This document shows positions 29,556 through 37,104 of a DNA stretch of 56,475 bases, one piece after another. The notes under the pieces were generated by a model. It ran no database searches and was not told where the DNA came from. It saw only the letters and a list, made by a program, of their open reading frames with translations. The position numbers were made by a program, and so were the translations under genes. Source of the stretch: an uncultured Candidatus Actinomarina sp. (GTDB taxonomy: Bacteria; Actinomycetota; Acidimicrobiia; Actinomarinales; Actinomarinaceae); NCBI GenBank assembly GCA_902626065.1, contig CACODT010000001.1:285728-342202 (forward strand), read 5' to 3'. The stretch's first letter is position 1, and each line of letters begins with the position of its first letter.

Positions 29556-30136
29556 GCTTCTATCTCCTCGAGAATATTTCTAAGTTTTTGATGAGCTCTA
29601 TGCAGTCTTACTTTTGCTGCTGTGACGCTGATATCTAAATAGTCTGCGATCTCTTTATGGGATCTTCCTTCAATATTTTTAAGTTCAACAATTATTCTTT
29701 GTTCTAATGGAATTTGATTCAAAGCTTTTCTTAAGACTGACGACAGATCAGAGTTGATAGCTACAAGTTCTGGATCTTTTTTTTCATCAACTACAACTGG
29801 CTCTTGTGTGTCTTCAATATTTAGAGAATAATGTTTTTTTGCTTTCTTTCGAAGAGTCCAAGCTGTATTCACTGTTATTCTATAAATCCAAGTACCAAAT
29901 GTAGAATCACCTCTAAATTTTCCAATTGCTTTCCATGCTCTAATGAATGCCTCTTGAGCAACATCATTGGCTAATTCTTGATTTCCAGTTAATTTAAAAG
30001 AAAGGGAAAAAACTAATTCTTGGTGTCGTTTTACAAGTTCCTCAAACGCACTTTTATCACCTAATTGTGATTTTTTAACAAGTTCAGAATTTGAAACTTC
30101 TTCACCAAAATCGTTCAATTTTGTTACGTTTTTCAT
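29552..30136 (-). CDS. ECF-family RNA polymerase sigma factor
   Basis: The 194 residues carry sigma region 2 (FEELVKRHQELVFSLSFKLT, DVAQEAFIRAWKAIGKFRG, TFGTWIYRITVNTAW) and region 4 (LEQRIIVELKNIEGRSHKEI, VTAAKVRLHRAHQKLR) with no region 3, the ECF layout. It would direct the polymerase to a stress regulon, with the downstream HxxxCxxC protein as its anti-sigma factor. It lies between rpmG and tRNA-Trp, where mycobacteria carry other genes. Confidence 0.93.
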   Translation of the reverse strand: MKNVTKLNDFGEEVSNSELVKKSQLGDKSAFEELVKRHQELVFSLSFKLTGNQELANDVAQEAFIRAWKAIGKFRGDSTFGTWIYRITVNTAWTLRKKAKKHYSLNIEDTQEPVVVDEKKDPELVAINSDLSSVLRKALNQIPLEQRIIVELKNIEGRSHKEIADYLDISVTAAKVRLHRAHQKLRNILEEIEA

Positions 30137-30169
30137 CTACATTAAGAATAAAGTAATTTTCTATAATTT

Positions 30170-30331
30170 CTATCTTTTTTCTCTATGAAGTATATGTTTT
30201 CTACAAACTGAACAGTACTTTTTGAACTCCATTCTGTCTGGTGTGTTTGTTTTATTTTTTGTAGTCACATAGTTCTGTGCTTTACACTCTGTACACACCA
30301 TTGTAAGTGGTGGTCTTTTATCAGATGCCAT
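30170..30331 (-). CDS. rpmG: 50S ribosomal protein L33, zinc-binding form
   Basis: Translation of this short frame gives 53 residues with [17 protein letters not shown] and [11 protein letters not shown], so both C-x2-C pairs of zinc-type L33 are present. The ATG at 30329-30331 has AAGGAG a few bases upstream. It lies 14 bases after tRNA-Met, in the actinobacterial thrT-metT-rpmG order. Confidence 0.93.
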   Translation of the reverse strand: MASDKRPPLTMVCTECKAQNYVTTKNKTNTPDRMEFKKYCSVCRKHILHREKR

Positions 30332-30345
30332 ATTTCTCCTTTTCG

Positions 30346-30419
30346 TAGCGGCGGGCAGACTTGAACTGCCGACCTCACGATTATGAGTCGTGCGCTCTTA
30401 CCAACTGAGCTACGCCGCC
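30346..30419 (-). tRNA. metT: tRNA-Met (anticodon CAT), elongator by context
   Basis: The minus strand gives a cloverleaf with acceptor GGCGGCG/CGCCGCT (the outer pair is G-U), anticodon loop CTCATAA on a CACGA/TCGTG stem, and T arm GGCAG-TTCAAGT-CTGCC. The anticodon stem lacks the three G-C pairs of initiator tRNA. Its place between tRNA-Thr and rpmG matches metT in Actinobacteria. A CAT anticodon could also be tRNA-Ile2, which is less likely here. Confidence 0.88.
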
Positions 30420-30446
30420 AAATCTAAATATAATTATAGACTTATG

Positions 30447-30519
30447 AGCCCTCTTCCGGGTTTGAACCGGAGACCTCTTCCTTACCATGGAAGTGCTCTA
30501 CCAACTGAGCTAAGAGGGC
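30447..30519 (-). tRNA. thrT: tRNA-Thr (anticodon GGT)
   Basis: The minus strand folds with acceptor GCCCTCT/AGAGGGC, D arm with AGCTCAGTTGGTAGAGC, anticodon loop ATGGTAA on CTTCC/GGAAG, and T arm TCCGG-TTCAAAC-CCGGA. The discriminator base is T and CCA is not encoded. Confidence 0.95.
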
Positions 30520-30522
30520 AAG

Positions 30523-30604
30523 TGCCGGGAGAAGGATTCGAACCTACGTAGGCATAGCCGGCAGATTTACAGTCTGCTCCCTTTGGCCGCTCGGGCATCC
30601 CGGC
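30523..30604 (-). tRNA. tyrT: tRNA-Tyr (anticodon GTA)
   Basis: The minus strand has acceptor GCCGGGA/TCCCGGC, anticodon segment ACTGTAAAT with GTA, and a long variable arm, giving 82 bases as expected for a class II bacterial tRNA-Tyr. The T stem GTAGG/CCTTC contains one T-T mismatch. Confidence 0.92.
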
Positions 30605-30671
30605 ATAACAATAAAGTCTCTATAAAGTTTAGATTACAAATAAAAATTAGTGAGATGAATTTTTAAATGAT

Positions 30672-30677
30672 TAGGAT
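30672..30677 (+). promoter_or_regulatory. -10 hexamer TAGGAT, six bases before the ATG at 30684
   Basis: TAGGAT ends at 30677 and the start codon begins at 30684, so a transcript would start at the ATG itself (leaderless). AGGA in the same stretch could instead act as a Shine-Dalgarno element, so this example is ambiguous on its own. Confidence 0.4.
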
Positions 30678-30683
30678 ATTTTT

Positions 30684-31661
30684 ATGGATAAAAAAATTTT
30701 CAACTCATTAAATAAGTGGAAAGAAAACAATTTAATAACCGACACTACTTACCAAGAAATTATAGAATTCGAGAGTAATTCAAGCCCAACACAAAAATCA
30801 AAAGTCGCAAAAGCAATAACCTTAATTGGAAGCCTTTTTTTACTATCTGGATTACTAGGAACTCTTCCTTTAATTTGGGATAATTTAACATACTGGGCGC
30901 AACTCCTTCTTTTAGTTGTAACTACATTTTTTTTGATATATGCCGGAAATTACAGTGAAAATTTTGAAGATAAAAATATTTTTATTTTTAAATCCTCTGA
31001 AAGAGTGTCTTCTGTACTGTTTTTAATTTCAACAATTTCTTTTGGTTCAGTAATAGTGTTTTCTTTAAATATAATCAATAACACTACTGGCTTCTCATTG
31101 TCAGAAGATATGCAGATATTAATAGTTTCATTTATGGTATTAATTTACTCTCTATATATGTATTCAAGAACTAAACAAATTTTTCAACATATAGCGCTGT
31201 TTTATTCATCTATCTTTTTCCTTGGATCAATTGGAAATATTATATTTCCTAACATTGAACCCTGGGCAGGTGGCTTATTCCTCATTGCGACAGGGCTGAT
31301 TTGGGGACTTTATACTTTTAATAAAATTTTAGGCCCTAGCTGGCTTGGCTATTTATTAGCTACTTCTACCATTTCAATTGGTTCGATAATTTTGATCGAA
31401 AATTTATTTGGAAATAATAATCTACTTAAAATAATTTTATTAATTATTGGTTCAGTAATTTTTGTGTGGGCAAGCATACAACTATCAGAGCAGGTAATCT
31501 TCTACATAGGTGGCTTGGGATTAGTAATTAACCTACCAAGATTAATAACAGAGTTACTTCCAGATAACATCTGGCCGCCACTCATACTTTTCTTAGTTGG
31601 TGGAGTCCTTGTAGCCGTAGGTTTGTATTTAAATTCAATAAGAGAAAGTCTAAAAAATTAA
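30684..31661 (+). CDS. DUF2157-like multi-pass membrane protein
   Basis: This 325-residue protein has a short soluble N-terminus (about residues 1-38) and then roughly ten hydrophobic segments. The N-terminal part with a W-x-x-x-x-I-T helix followed by AKAITLIGSLFLLSGLLG resembles predicted membrane proteins of the DUF2157 family. The substrate and role are unknown. It is the first plus-strand gene after the tRNA cluster and is translationally coupled (TAATG) to the next gene. Confidence 0.75.
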   Translation: MDKKIFNSLNKWKENNLITDTTYQEIIEFESNSSPTQKSKVAKAITLIGSLFLLSGLLGTLPLIWDNLTYWAQLLLLVVTTFFLIYAGNYSENFEDKNIFIFKSSERVSSVLFLISTISFGSVIVFSLNIINNTTGFSLSEDMQILIVSFMVLIYSLYMYSRTKQIFQHIALFYSSIFFLGSIGNIIFPNIEPWAGGLFLIATGLIWGLYTFNKILGPSWLGYLLATSTISIGSIILIENLFGNNNLLKIILLIIGSVIFVWASIQLSEQVIFYIGGLGLVINLPRLITELLPDNIWPPLILFLVGGVLVAVGLYLNSIRESLKN

Positions 31662-32416
31662 TGACAAGTAGGTTATTGTTACTCGTCTCAATCGCAATAC
31701 TTTTAGTTACTACTGTTATTGTAGCTTTATTTGGAGTTGTCCCATTACCTGAATATGAAACCTTTGCATCAGATAAAGGTTTTAATGGAAAGTTAATTTA
31801 CCATGTTGAGTTTCAATCTGAAAATATAATTCCTCCAGCACCTGACATCATGGATTCCTGTATTTTTTTTATAGATTTATCTGTAAGCCCAGCACAAGAG
31901 AAAGAAATAGTTTGCAATAGTGATTTTTACAACATCTCTAATGATATAAGTTTTTATGATGCACAAATACATAATGATGACCAGATTCTGCTTTCATACT
32001 GGGACTATGGAGAAAGTAATGATCGTAAGGTTTTAATTGTTGATATTGAGTCTGGAATAATTTCTGAAAGTATGGATGTTGCTCCCTTAAGCGAAAATAA
32101 CAGAATGAATGTCTACGGTGAGAAATTGATTGAGCCTTGGGAAACAACTGATTTTAACTCTCGGCTAATTGGTGTATATTATGTTAACAGAATTGACACA
32201 ATTGAAGTCTACAATTCTAGAGCACCATCAAATTATTACTTTGAATCTCTGCACTGGTCTCCTGATGGGGACAAAATTGTTGCAGGAGACTCTGAAAATA
32301 ATTTGATTATATTTTCTAAAAGAAAACTATTTACTCCAGTAAAAATTCCTTTGAATTATGAGAAACTTGATGACGAGAGGGTTGAATTAATAAATGTATT
32401 AGGTTGGACTAATTAG
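31661..32416 (+). CDS. Membrane-anchored protein of unknown function
   Basis: I do not recognise this 251-residue protein. It has an N-terminal hydrophobic segment (about residues 4-27), which could be a signal anchor, and an acidic extracytoplasmic part. Near the C-terminus, LHWSPDGDKIVAGDSENNLI looks like a single beta-propeller-type repeat, so a small propeller fold is possible. Its start overlaps the stop of the preceding DUF2157-like gene, and the two are probably co-expressed. It converges on the sugar-kinase gene with a four-base overlap. Confidence 0.7.
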   Translation: MTSRLLLLVSIAILLVTTVIVALFGVVPLPEYETFASDKGFNGKLIYHVEFQSENIIPPAPDIMDSCIFFIDLSVSPAQEKEIVCNSDFYNISNDISFYDAQIHNDDQILLSYWDYGESNDRKVLIVDIESGIISESMDVAPLSENNRMNVYGEKLIEPWETTDFNSRLIGVYYVNRIDTIEVYNSRAPSNYYFESLHWSPDGDKIVAGDSENNLIIFSKRKLFTPVKIPLNYEKLDDERVELINVLGWTN

Positions 32417-33369
32417 TTAAAATCATTCTTGGGTCTGACCCCAATTTCACTTATTACATGAGCAGCGCTTCTATTAGCAATTTCAGCTGAATCTACTAAG
32501 GATAGATTTTTTTGGAGTCCATACAAATAGCCACCTGCAAAAAAATCACCCGCACCAGTTTTATCTACAACGTTAGCTTCCGTTGCTTCAAAATGATGAG
32601 ATTGTCCTTCTTCAATGATCAAGACACCACTTGAACCAAGCGTACAAATGAGTTGTTTGACATTAGGAAATAGATTCAAAAAATTTTCAATAGATTTATC
32701 AATATTGTTTACCTCAAAAAGAGAATTTAATTCATCTTCATTGCAAAAAACATAATCTATATCACTTTTAATAAAATCTTTAAAACTTTCCCTGTGCATA
32801 TCTACACAAAATACATCAGATAAGCTTATTGCATTCATTCCACCAGTTTCTTTGTTAATTTTTGCGGCATGTAGAAACGCTTCCTTACTTGAAGGCTTGT
32901 CCCATAGATATCCTTCCATATATAATATGTTTGCATTTTTTATTGAATCAAGGTTTAAATCATTAACTGACAGATATTCACCAGCCCCAAGATAGGTATT
33001 CATTGTTCTTTCTCCATCGGGAGTAATGAAAATAGCGCATAACCCAGTCTGGTTGTCCTCTGCTTCAAAAACTGTAAAATCTTTTAATCCTGAGTCTTTT
33101 AAGCTGGATCGGAATTGATTACCTAAATCATCATTTGAAATTTTTCCAATAAAACCAACTTCTCCACCTAGTTGAGAAATCCAATAAGCAGTATTTGCTG
33201 CTGAGCCACCAGCTTCATAAATTGGGTTCTCCATATTTTGAAGAAGAAAGTTGGAATGTTCTTTATCAACTAAAGTCATTCTTGCCTTGTTTAAATTTAG
33301 TTCATCAATCTTTGATTCTTCTATTTGAGTTAATGAATCTACTAGTGCGTTTCCAATACAAATTATCAC
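32413..33369 (-). CDS. PfkB-family carbohydrate kinase, adenosine-kinase-like
   Basis: The 318-residue ribokinase-fold enzyme phosphorylates a sugar or nucleoside with ATP. It shows the N-terminal glycine motif EAGGSAANTAYWISQLGG (about residues 52-69) and the anion-hole/catalytic motif VDKTGAGDFFAGGYL near residue 275. The overall pattern, including DGERTMNTYLGAG, is closest to bacterial adenosine-kinase-like proteins. The start is GTG, with no clear Shine-Dalgarno element. The substrate is inferred by similarity only. Confidence 0.88.
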   Translation of the reverse strand: MIICIGNALVDSLTQIEESKIDELNLNKARMTLVDKEHSNFLLQNMENPIYEAGGSAANTAYWISQLGGEVGFIGKISNDDLGNQFRSSLKDSGLKDFTVFEAEDNQTGLCAIFITPDGERTMNTYLGAGEYLSVNDLNLDSIKNANILYMEGYLWDKPSSKEAFLHAAKINKETGGMNAISLSDVFCVDMHRESFKDFIKSDIDYVFCNEDELNSLFEVNNIDKSIENFLNLFPNVKQLICTLGSSGVLIIEEGQSHHFEATEANVVDKTGAGDFFAGGYLYGLQKNLSLVDSAEIANRSAAHVISEIGVRPKNDFN

Positions 33370-33378
33370 AAAATGATT

Positions 33379-33738
33379 TTAAATGATAATACCTGGATTT
33401 CCATCAGAACTAATAATTTTATTTGATTCTTTCGAAAGCTTTTTCATTCCGCCAATAAGATTATATGATTGATAGCCAATCGAATTCAAATATTCTGAAA
33501 CCTTGCCTGATCTGTGACCCGATCTACACACGATAATATAAGATGATTCTTGGTCAAATAATTCTAGGCTTTCTGGTATTTCGCTCATCTTTACATGTTT
33601 TGCTTCTTTATGATGCCCATATGTCCACTCATCATCTTCCCTGACATCTATCAAACTCCAGCCTGATGATAATTTAGCATCTAGTTCTTTTGGTAAAACA
33701 CCTGTAGAATCTTCGGTGTTATCTGTATCTAATTCCAC
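33379..33738 (-). CDS. Rhodanese-domain sulfurtransferase
   Basis: A single rhodanese domain fills the 119 residues. SGWSLIDVREDDEWTYGHHK gives the CH2A-type region, and the active-site loop is IIVCRSGHRSGK with the catalytic cysteine in CRSGHRS. Proteins of this GlpE-like size transfer sulfane sulfur to small acceptors. The start is GTG at 33736-33738, with GGGAGG six bases upstream, and overlaps htpX by 20 bases, so the two are co-transcribed. Confidence 0.9.
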   Translation of the reverse strand: MELDTDNTEDSTGVLPKELDAKLSSGWSLIDVREDDEWTYGHHKEAKHVKMSEIPESLELFDQESSYIIVCRSGHRSGKVSEYLNSIGYQSYNLIGGMKKLSKESNKIISSDGNPGIII

Positions 33739-34558
33739 TAGCTCCCTCCCTTAATCTTCTGACTCTTTCTTTAGTTGGAGGGTGGGTTGAAAATAATCTA
33801 CTAAGTCCCGATCTTGAAATTGACTTTAAAGGATCAGATATAAAAAGTTGACTTACTGCAGGATTAACATTTAGAGGATTTTTTGAATACATTTCAATTT
33901 TTTCAAGTGCAGTAGCTAAAGCTAATGGATTGCCTGATATTGCAGAACCAGTTTTATCAGCACCAAATTCTCTTGTTCTTGAAATAGCCATTCTGATGAT
34001 TAAAGATGCTATTGGAGCTGCAACAAATGCTAATAAGATAATGATAGGATTTGTTCCTCTATTTCTTTGCCCACCTCCCCAAAAAGCCATTCTTGACATA
34101 AATGAAATAGCAGCAGCAAGCATTGCAGCGATGCTTGAAACTAAAATATCTCTATTTTTAATATGTGAGAGCTCGTGAGCAAGCACCCCCTCAAGTTCGT
34201 CTCTATTTAAAACTTTCATTATTCCTGTTGTAACTGCTACAGCTGAATTTTTAGGATTTCTGCCTGTCGCAAATGCATTTGGTTGATCACTATCAATAAC
34301 ATAAAGCTCTGGCATTGGCATTTTTTCTTTTTGCACAAGAAAGCTCACAATATCTCGTACTTCATCATATTCTCCATCTTCAAGCTTTCTTGCTCTGGTT
34401 GAGGCGAGAGCAATTCTTGAAGAATAAAAATACATTACAAAATTAAATATAAATGCGAAGAATAATGAAAATAGCAAATCAAAGCCTAATGCTTGAGCTG
34501 AAAATATAACCAACAGTGTCATCAAGGTTAATAAAGTTGTAGTTCTTAAAATATTCAT
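33719..34558 (-). CDS. htpX: Membrane zinc metalloprotease HtpX
   Basis: This M48 protease degrades misfolded membrane proteins. The 279 residues have two N-terminal membrane helices, the zinc motif HELSHIKNRD (His128, Glu129, His132), two further hydrophobic helices, and RTREFGADKTGS supplying the third zinc ligand Glu. The gene starts with ATG, and a perfect TATAAT lies six bases upstream, suggesting a leaderless mRNA. Confidence 0.95.
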   Translation of the reverse strand: MNILRTTTLLTLMTLLVIFSAQALGFDLLFSLFFAFIFNFVMYFYSSRIALASTRARKLEDGEYDEVRDIVSFLVQKEKMPMPELYVIDSDQPNAFATGRNPKNSAVAVTTGIMKVLNRDELEGVLAHELSHIKNRDILVSSIAAMLAAAISFMSRMAFWGGGQRNRGTNPIIILLAFVAAPIASLIIRMAISRTREFGADKTGSAISGNPLALATALEKIEMYSKNPLNVNPAVSQLFISDPLKSISRSGLSRLFSTHPPTKERVRRLREGASGIRYR

Positions 34559-34564
34559 AAGATA

Positions 34565-34570
34565 ATTATA
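34565..34570 (-). promoter_or_regulatory. -10 hexamer TATAAT, six bases before the htpX ATG
   Basis: On the minus strand TATAAT at 34565-34570 is followed by six bases and then the htpX ATG (34556-34558). There is no Shine-Dalgarno element. The geometry predicts that transcription starts at the A of the ATG. Confidence 0.6.
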
Positions 34571-34581
34571 AATATTGTAAT

Positions 34582-35616
34582 TTATACTTTTTCAGCAACA
34601 ATGCAATTAAACCCTCCCAAACCTCTCGGATCATGTATTGCCTCCAACCCGACCAATTCGGATTTGATTTTTAGCTGTTCTATTCCATTAGATTGTGTAT
34701 ATTTGTTCTGTAAATTTTCATAATGATCTTGAAATCCAAATTTATCCAGAAATTCATATTGATACATCATTTCACATTGAAAGTTTTTCTCACTGAAATA
34801 TTTCTTAATAAAAGAAAAGTTAACGTCATAAGTTATATCAGTTTTGGTTGGCATATCAATTGGGTCTACGGAGAGATGATGCTCTTTGTAAGTTCTTACA
34901 AGAGAGCTATAGGGCTTTTTATTTCTGTCTTTGTATTCAAAACCATAATCAAAAATTAATAAATATTCTGGATGAATTTTATTTAACAAATCATTTAAAA
35001 ATAGTTCAGTATTTAATTGAATTTCCAATTCATTATTTTGGTTGTTTAAAAAATTATATCTTTGGATCCAATCAGCATTTTCTTTTCTCATCTCAACTTG
35101 CCCATAAATCAATTCATTACTTTTCGTGATTTCGATTGTCTTTTCTAACCATTTATCCTCATTCTGTATGCCTATGGAACATGGGATGTTATCTAATACC
35201 TCATTCATATAGATAATTTTTACATTGTTTTTGTAATGATTATCTAAATTGTTGTCATAATTTATATTTTGTTCTTTTAAAGCTTTTTGTGCATTTGATG
35301 ACAACTCTGTTGTAAAAATATTTCTGTTTAAGTTTTTTGATATTTGAGAAACAAGTGACCCTGTTCCAGCGCCTATCTCTAAAATATTTAAGTTTTCATT
35401 ATTATCTATCTCTTTTATCCAATTTGAAATAAACAGTCCGAAATAATCCGAGACTTCTGGCGAAGTTAAAAAATCACCTTTTTTACTTGATCGAACTTCT
35501 CCTTTAGAAAAAAATCCATAATCTGAATAAAGACACTCATCCATAAATTCATCAAAAAATAAATAATTTCTAGAATAATTTTTTTTAAGATAATCGATAA
35601 ATTCTTTTTCTACCAC
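34582..35616 (-). CDS. MidA/NDUFAF7-family SAM-dependent methyltransferase
   Basis: The 344-residue protein carries CLYSDYGFFSKGEVRSSKKG and GDFLTSPEVSDYFGLF near the N-terminus, LNILEIGAGTGSLVSQI as the SAM-binding loop (about residues 76-92), and MNEVLDNIPC further on. These are hallmarks of the family. In mitochondria the homologue methylates an arginine of the 49-kDa complex I subunit (NuoD homologue) and is needed for assembly. Here it starts (GTG) four bases after nuoN, so it is effectively the last gene of the nuo operon, which fits the same role. Confidence 0.9.
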   Translation of the reverse strand: MVEKEFIDYLKKNYSRNYLFFDEFMDECLYSDYGFFSKGEVRSSKKGDFLTSPEVSDYFGLFISNWIKEIDNNENLNILEIGAGTGSLVSQISKNLNRNIFTTELSSNAQKALKEQNINYDNNLDNHYKNNVKIIYMNEVLDNIPCSIGIQNEDKWLEKTIEITKSNELIYGQVEMRKENADWIQRYNFLNNQNNELEIQLNTELFLNDLLNKIHPEYLLIFDYGFEYKDRNKKPYSSLVRTYKEHHLSVDPIDMPTKTDITYDVNFSFIKKYFSEKNFQCEMMYQYEFLDKFGFQDHYENLQNKYTQSNGIEQLKIKSELVGLEAIHDPRGLGGFNCIVAEKV

Positions 35617-35620
35617 TTAC

Positions 35621-37087
35621 TTAGCTATTAAAAAATATAGATGATGCTTCACCTAAGTTGCTAAATATTCCTGGAAAAATACCAGAAACTATTGTTAAAA
35701 CTAAGCTAACGAATCCAACAACTTTTAACGGGCTTGGAATAAACGACTCTTCGTCACTCTGAATTTCTTCCTTAGGGCTATCCATCCATATAATCTTTGA
35801 AATTCTTGAATAATATACCAAACCTATTACAGCATTTACCGCTCCCACAATAGCTAAAGATAATCCAAAAATTTCACCCGTACTTAACAAGCTTCTAAAT
35901 ACAACAAATTTAGCAAACCATCCTCCTAAAGGTGGAATACCGGCGAGAGAGAAGAAGAATATGACCGCAAAAATTCCAGCTAGCGGCATCTCTTTTGCAA
36001 GACCACCCCAATCATACATGTCTTCAGAATCGATACTTCTTTGTAATATGTTTATCACTAAAAAAGCACCGATATTCATAAAAGCATAAATTATTAAATA
36101 GGTAACGCTTGCATAAACTCCATCTTCAAAATTACCTGTTATGTTAGCTACTGCTATTGGTGACAGGATGAAACCGGCTTGTGCAATTGATGAGTAAGCA
36201 AGTAGCCTTACTGGATTTGTTTGTTGTAAAGCAGATAAATTTCCGACAAACATTGTTATTCCTGATATGAATACCAAAACAATACCTAATCCTTGACCGG
36301 AATCAAAAAATATCTTTGACAATAAAATAATCAACGCAACAAAACCTGTTGCTTTGGAGCTTACTGATAAATACGCTGTAACAGGTAATGGTGCTCCCTC
36401 ATAGGTATCAGGTGCCCAAGAATGAAAAGGTACAATTGATATTTTGAATCCGATACCAGCTAAAATCAAAATCGCACTTAGTAAAGCTAAGGGTGATTGT
36501 GCAAGATCCTGTTGAATTAAAATATTAGCGATTTCAGAAAAAACTAATTTTCCTGTCACTCCATAAAGTAATGAGAAACCATACAGAATTAACGAGGCTG
36601 ATAAAACTCCAAGAAGAAAAAATTTAATTGAACCTTCATTAGATTTTTGATCACCTTTTTTCCATCCTGATAATAAGAACATTGGTGTTGATGCCAATTC
36701 AATTCCGATAAACATTGTTAACAAATCCCTTGAAGAAGTGACAACTAATGCCCCTAAAAGTGAACATAGTAATAAAAAGTAATACTCTCCTTGGTAGTAT
36801 TCATCACTCTCAACAAAATTCACTGATAATAAAAAGGTTAAATAGGTAACAAGAATGAATAATCCTTTCAGAATTAATGAAAACTTATCAATTACGTAAC
36901 TTCCTTCAAACATAATTTCTGGTGATGAATAATTAGCAAATTGAAAAATAATTGGAAGGAACGCTGTTAATGATCCAAGAATTGAAACTAATGCGATAAT
37001 AAATTTTAATCTTCTTGGCAAGAGTATATCTAGAATAATTGCACCAATAATGGTCAAAACAACAATTAACTCACTTGATATAGCCAA
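35621..37087 (-). CDS. nuoN: NADH-quinone oxidoreductase subunit N
   Basis: NuoN is one of three antiporter-like proton-pumping membrane subunits of complex I. The 488 residues form about 14 helices with IGIELASTPMFLLSGWKKGD, PFHSWAPDTYEGAPLPVTAY and LAYSSIAQAGFIL. The helix-5 glutamate and helix lysines of the family are in these motifs. It is the last nuo gene, after nuoM. Confidence 0.95.
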   Translation of the reverse strand: MAISSELIVVLTIIGAIILDILLPRRLKFIIALVSILGSLTAFLPIIFQFANYSSPEIMFEGSYVIDKFSLILKGLFILVTYLTFLLSVNFVESDEYYQGEYYFLLLCSLLGALVVTSSRDLLTMFIGIELASTPMFLLSGWKKGDQKSNEGSIKFFLLGVLSASLILYGFSLLYGVTGKLVFSEIANILIQQDLAQSPLALLSAILILAGIGFKISIVPFHSWAPDTYEGAPLPVTAYLSVSSKATGFVALIILLSKIFFDSGQGLGIVLVFISGITMFVGNLSALQQTNPVRLLAYSSIAQAGFILSPIAVANITGNFEDGVYASVTYLIIYAFMNIGAFLVINILQRSIDSEDMYDWGGLAKEMPLAGIFAVIFFFSLAGIPPLGGWFAKFVVFRSLLSTGEIFGLSLAIVGAVNAVIGLVYYSRISKIIWMDSPKEEIQSDEESFIPSPLKVVGFVSLVLTIVSGIFPGIFSNLGEASSIFFNS

Positions 37088-37104
37088 ATAATTAATACTA
37101 ATTT

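Noticed and set aside
30340-30610. Integration site in the tRNA cluster
   Set aside because: All three tRNA genes are intact, no integrase or duplicated tRNA 3' end is present, and flanking genes are chromosomal housekeeping genes.
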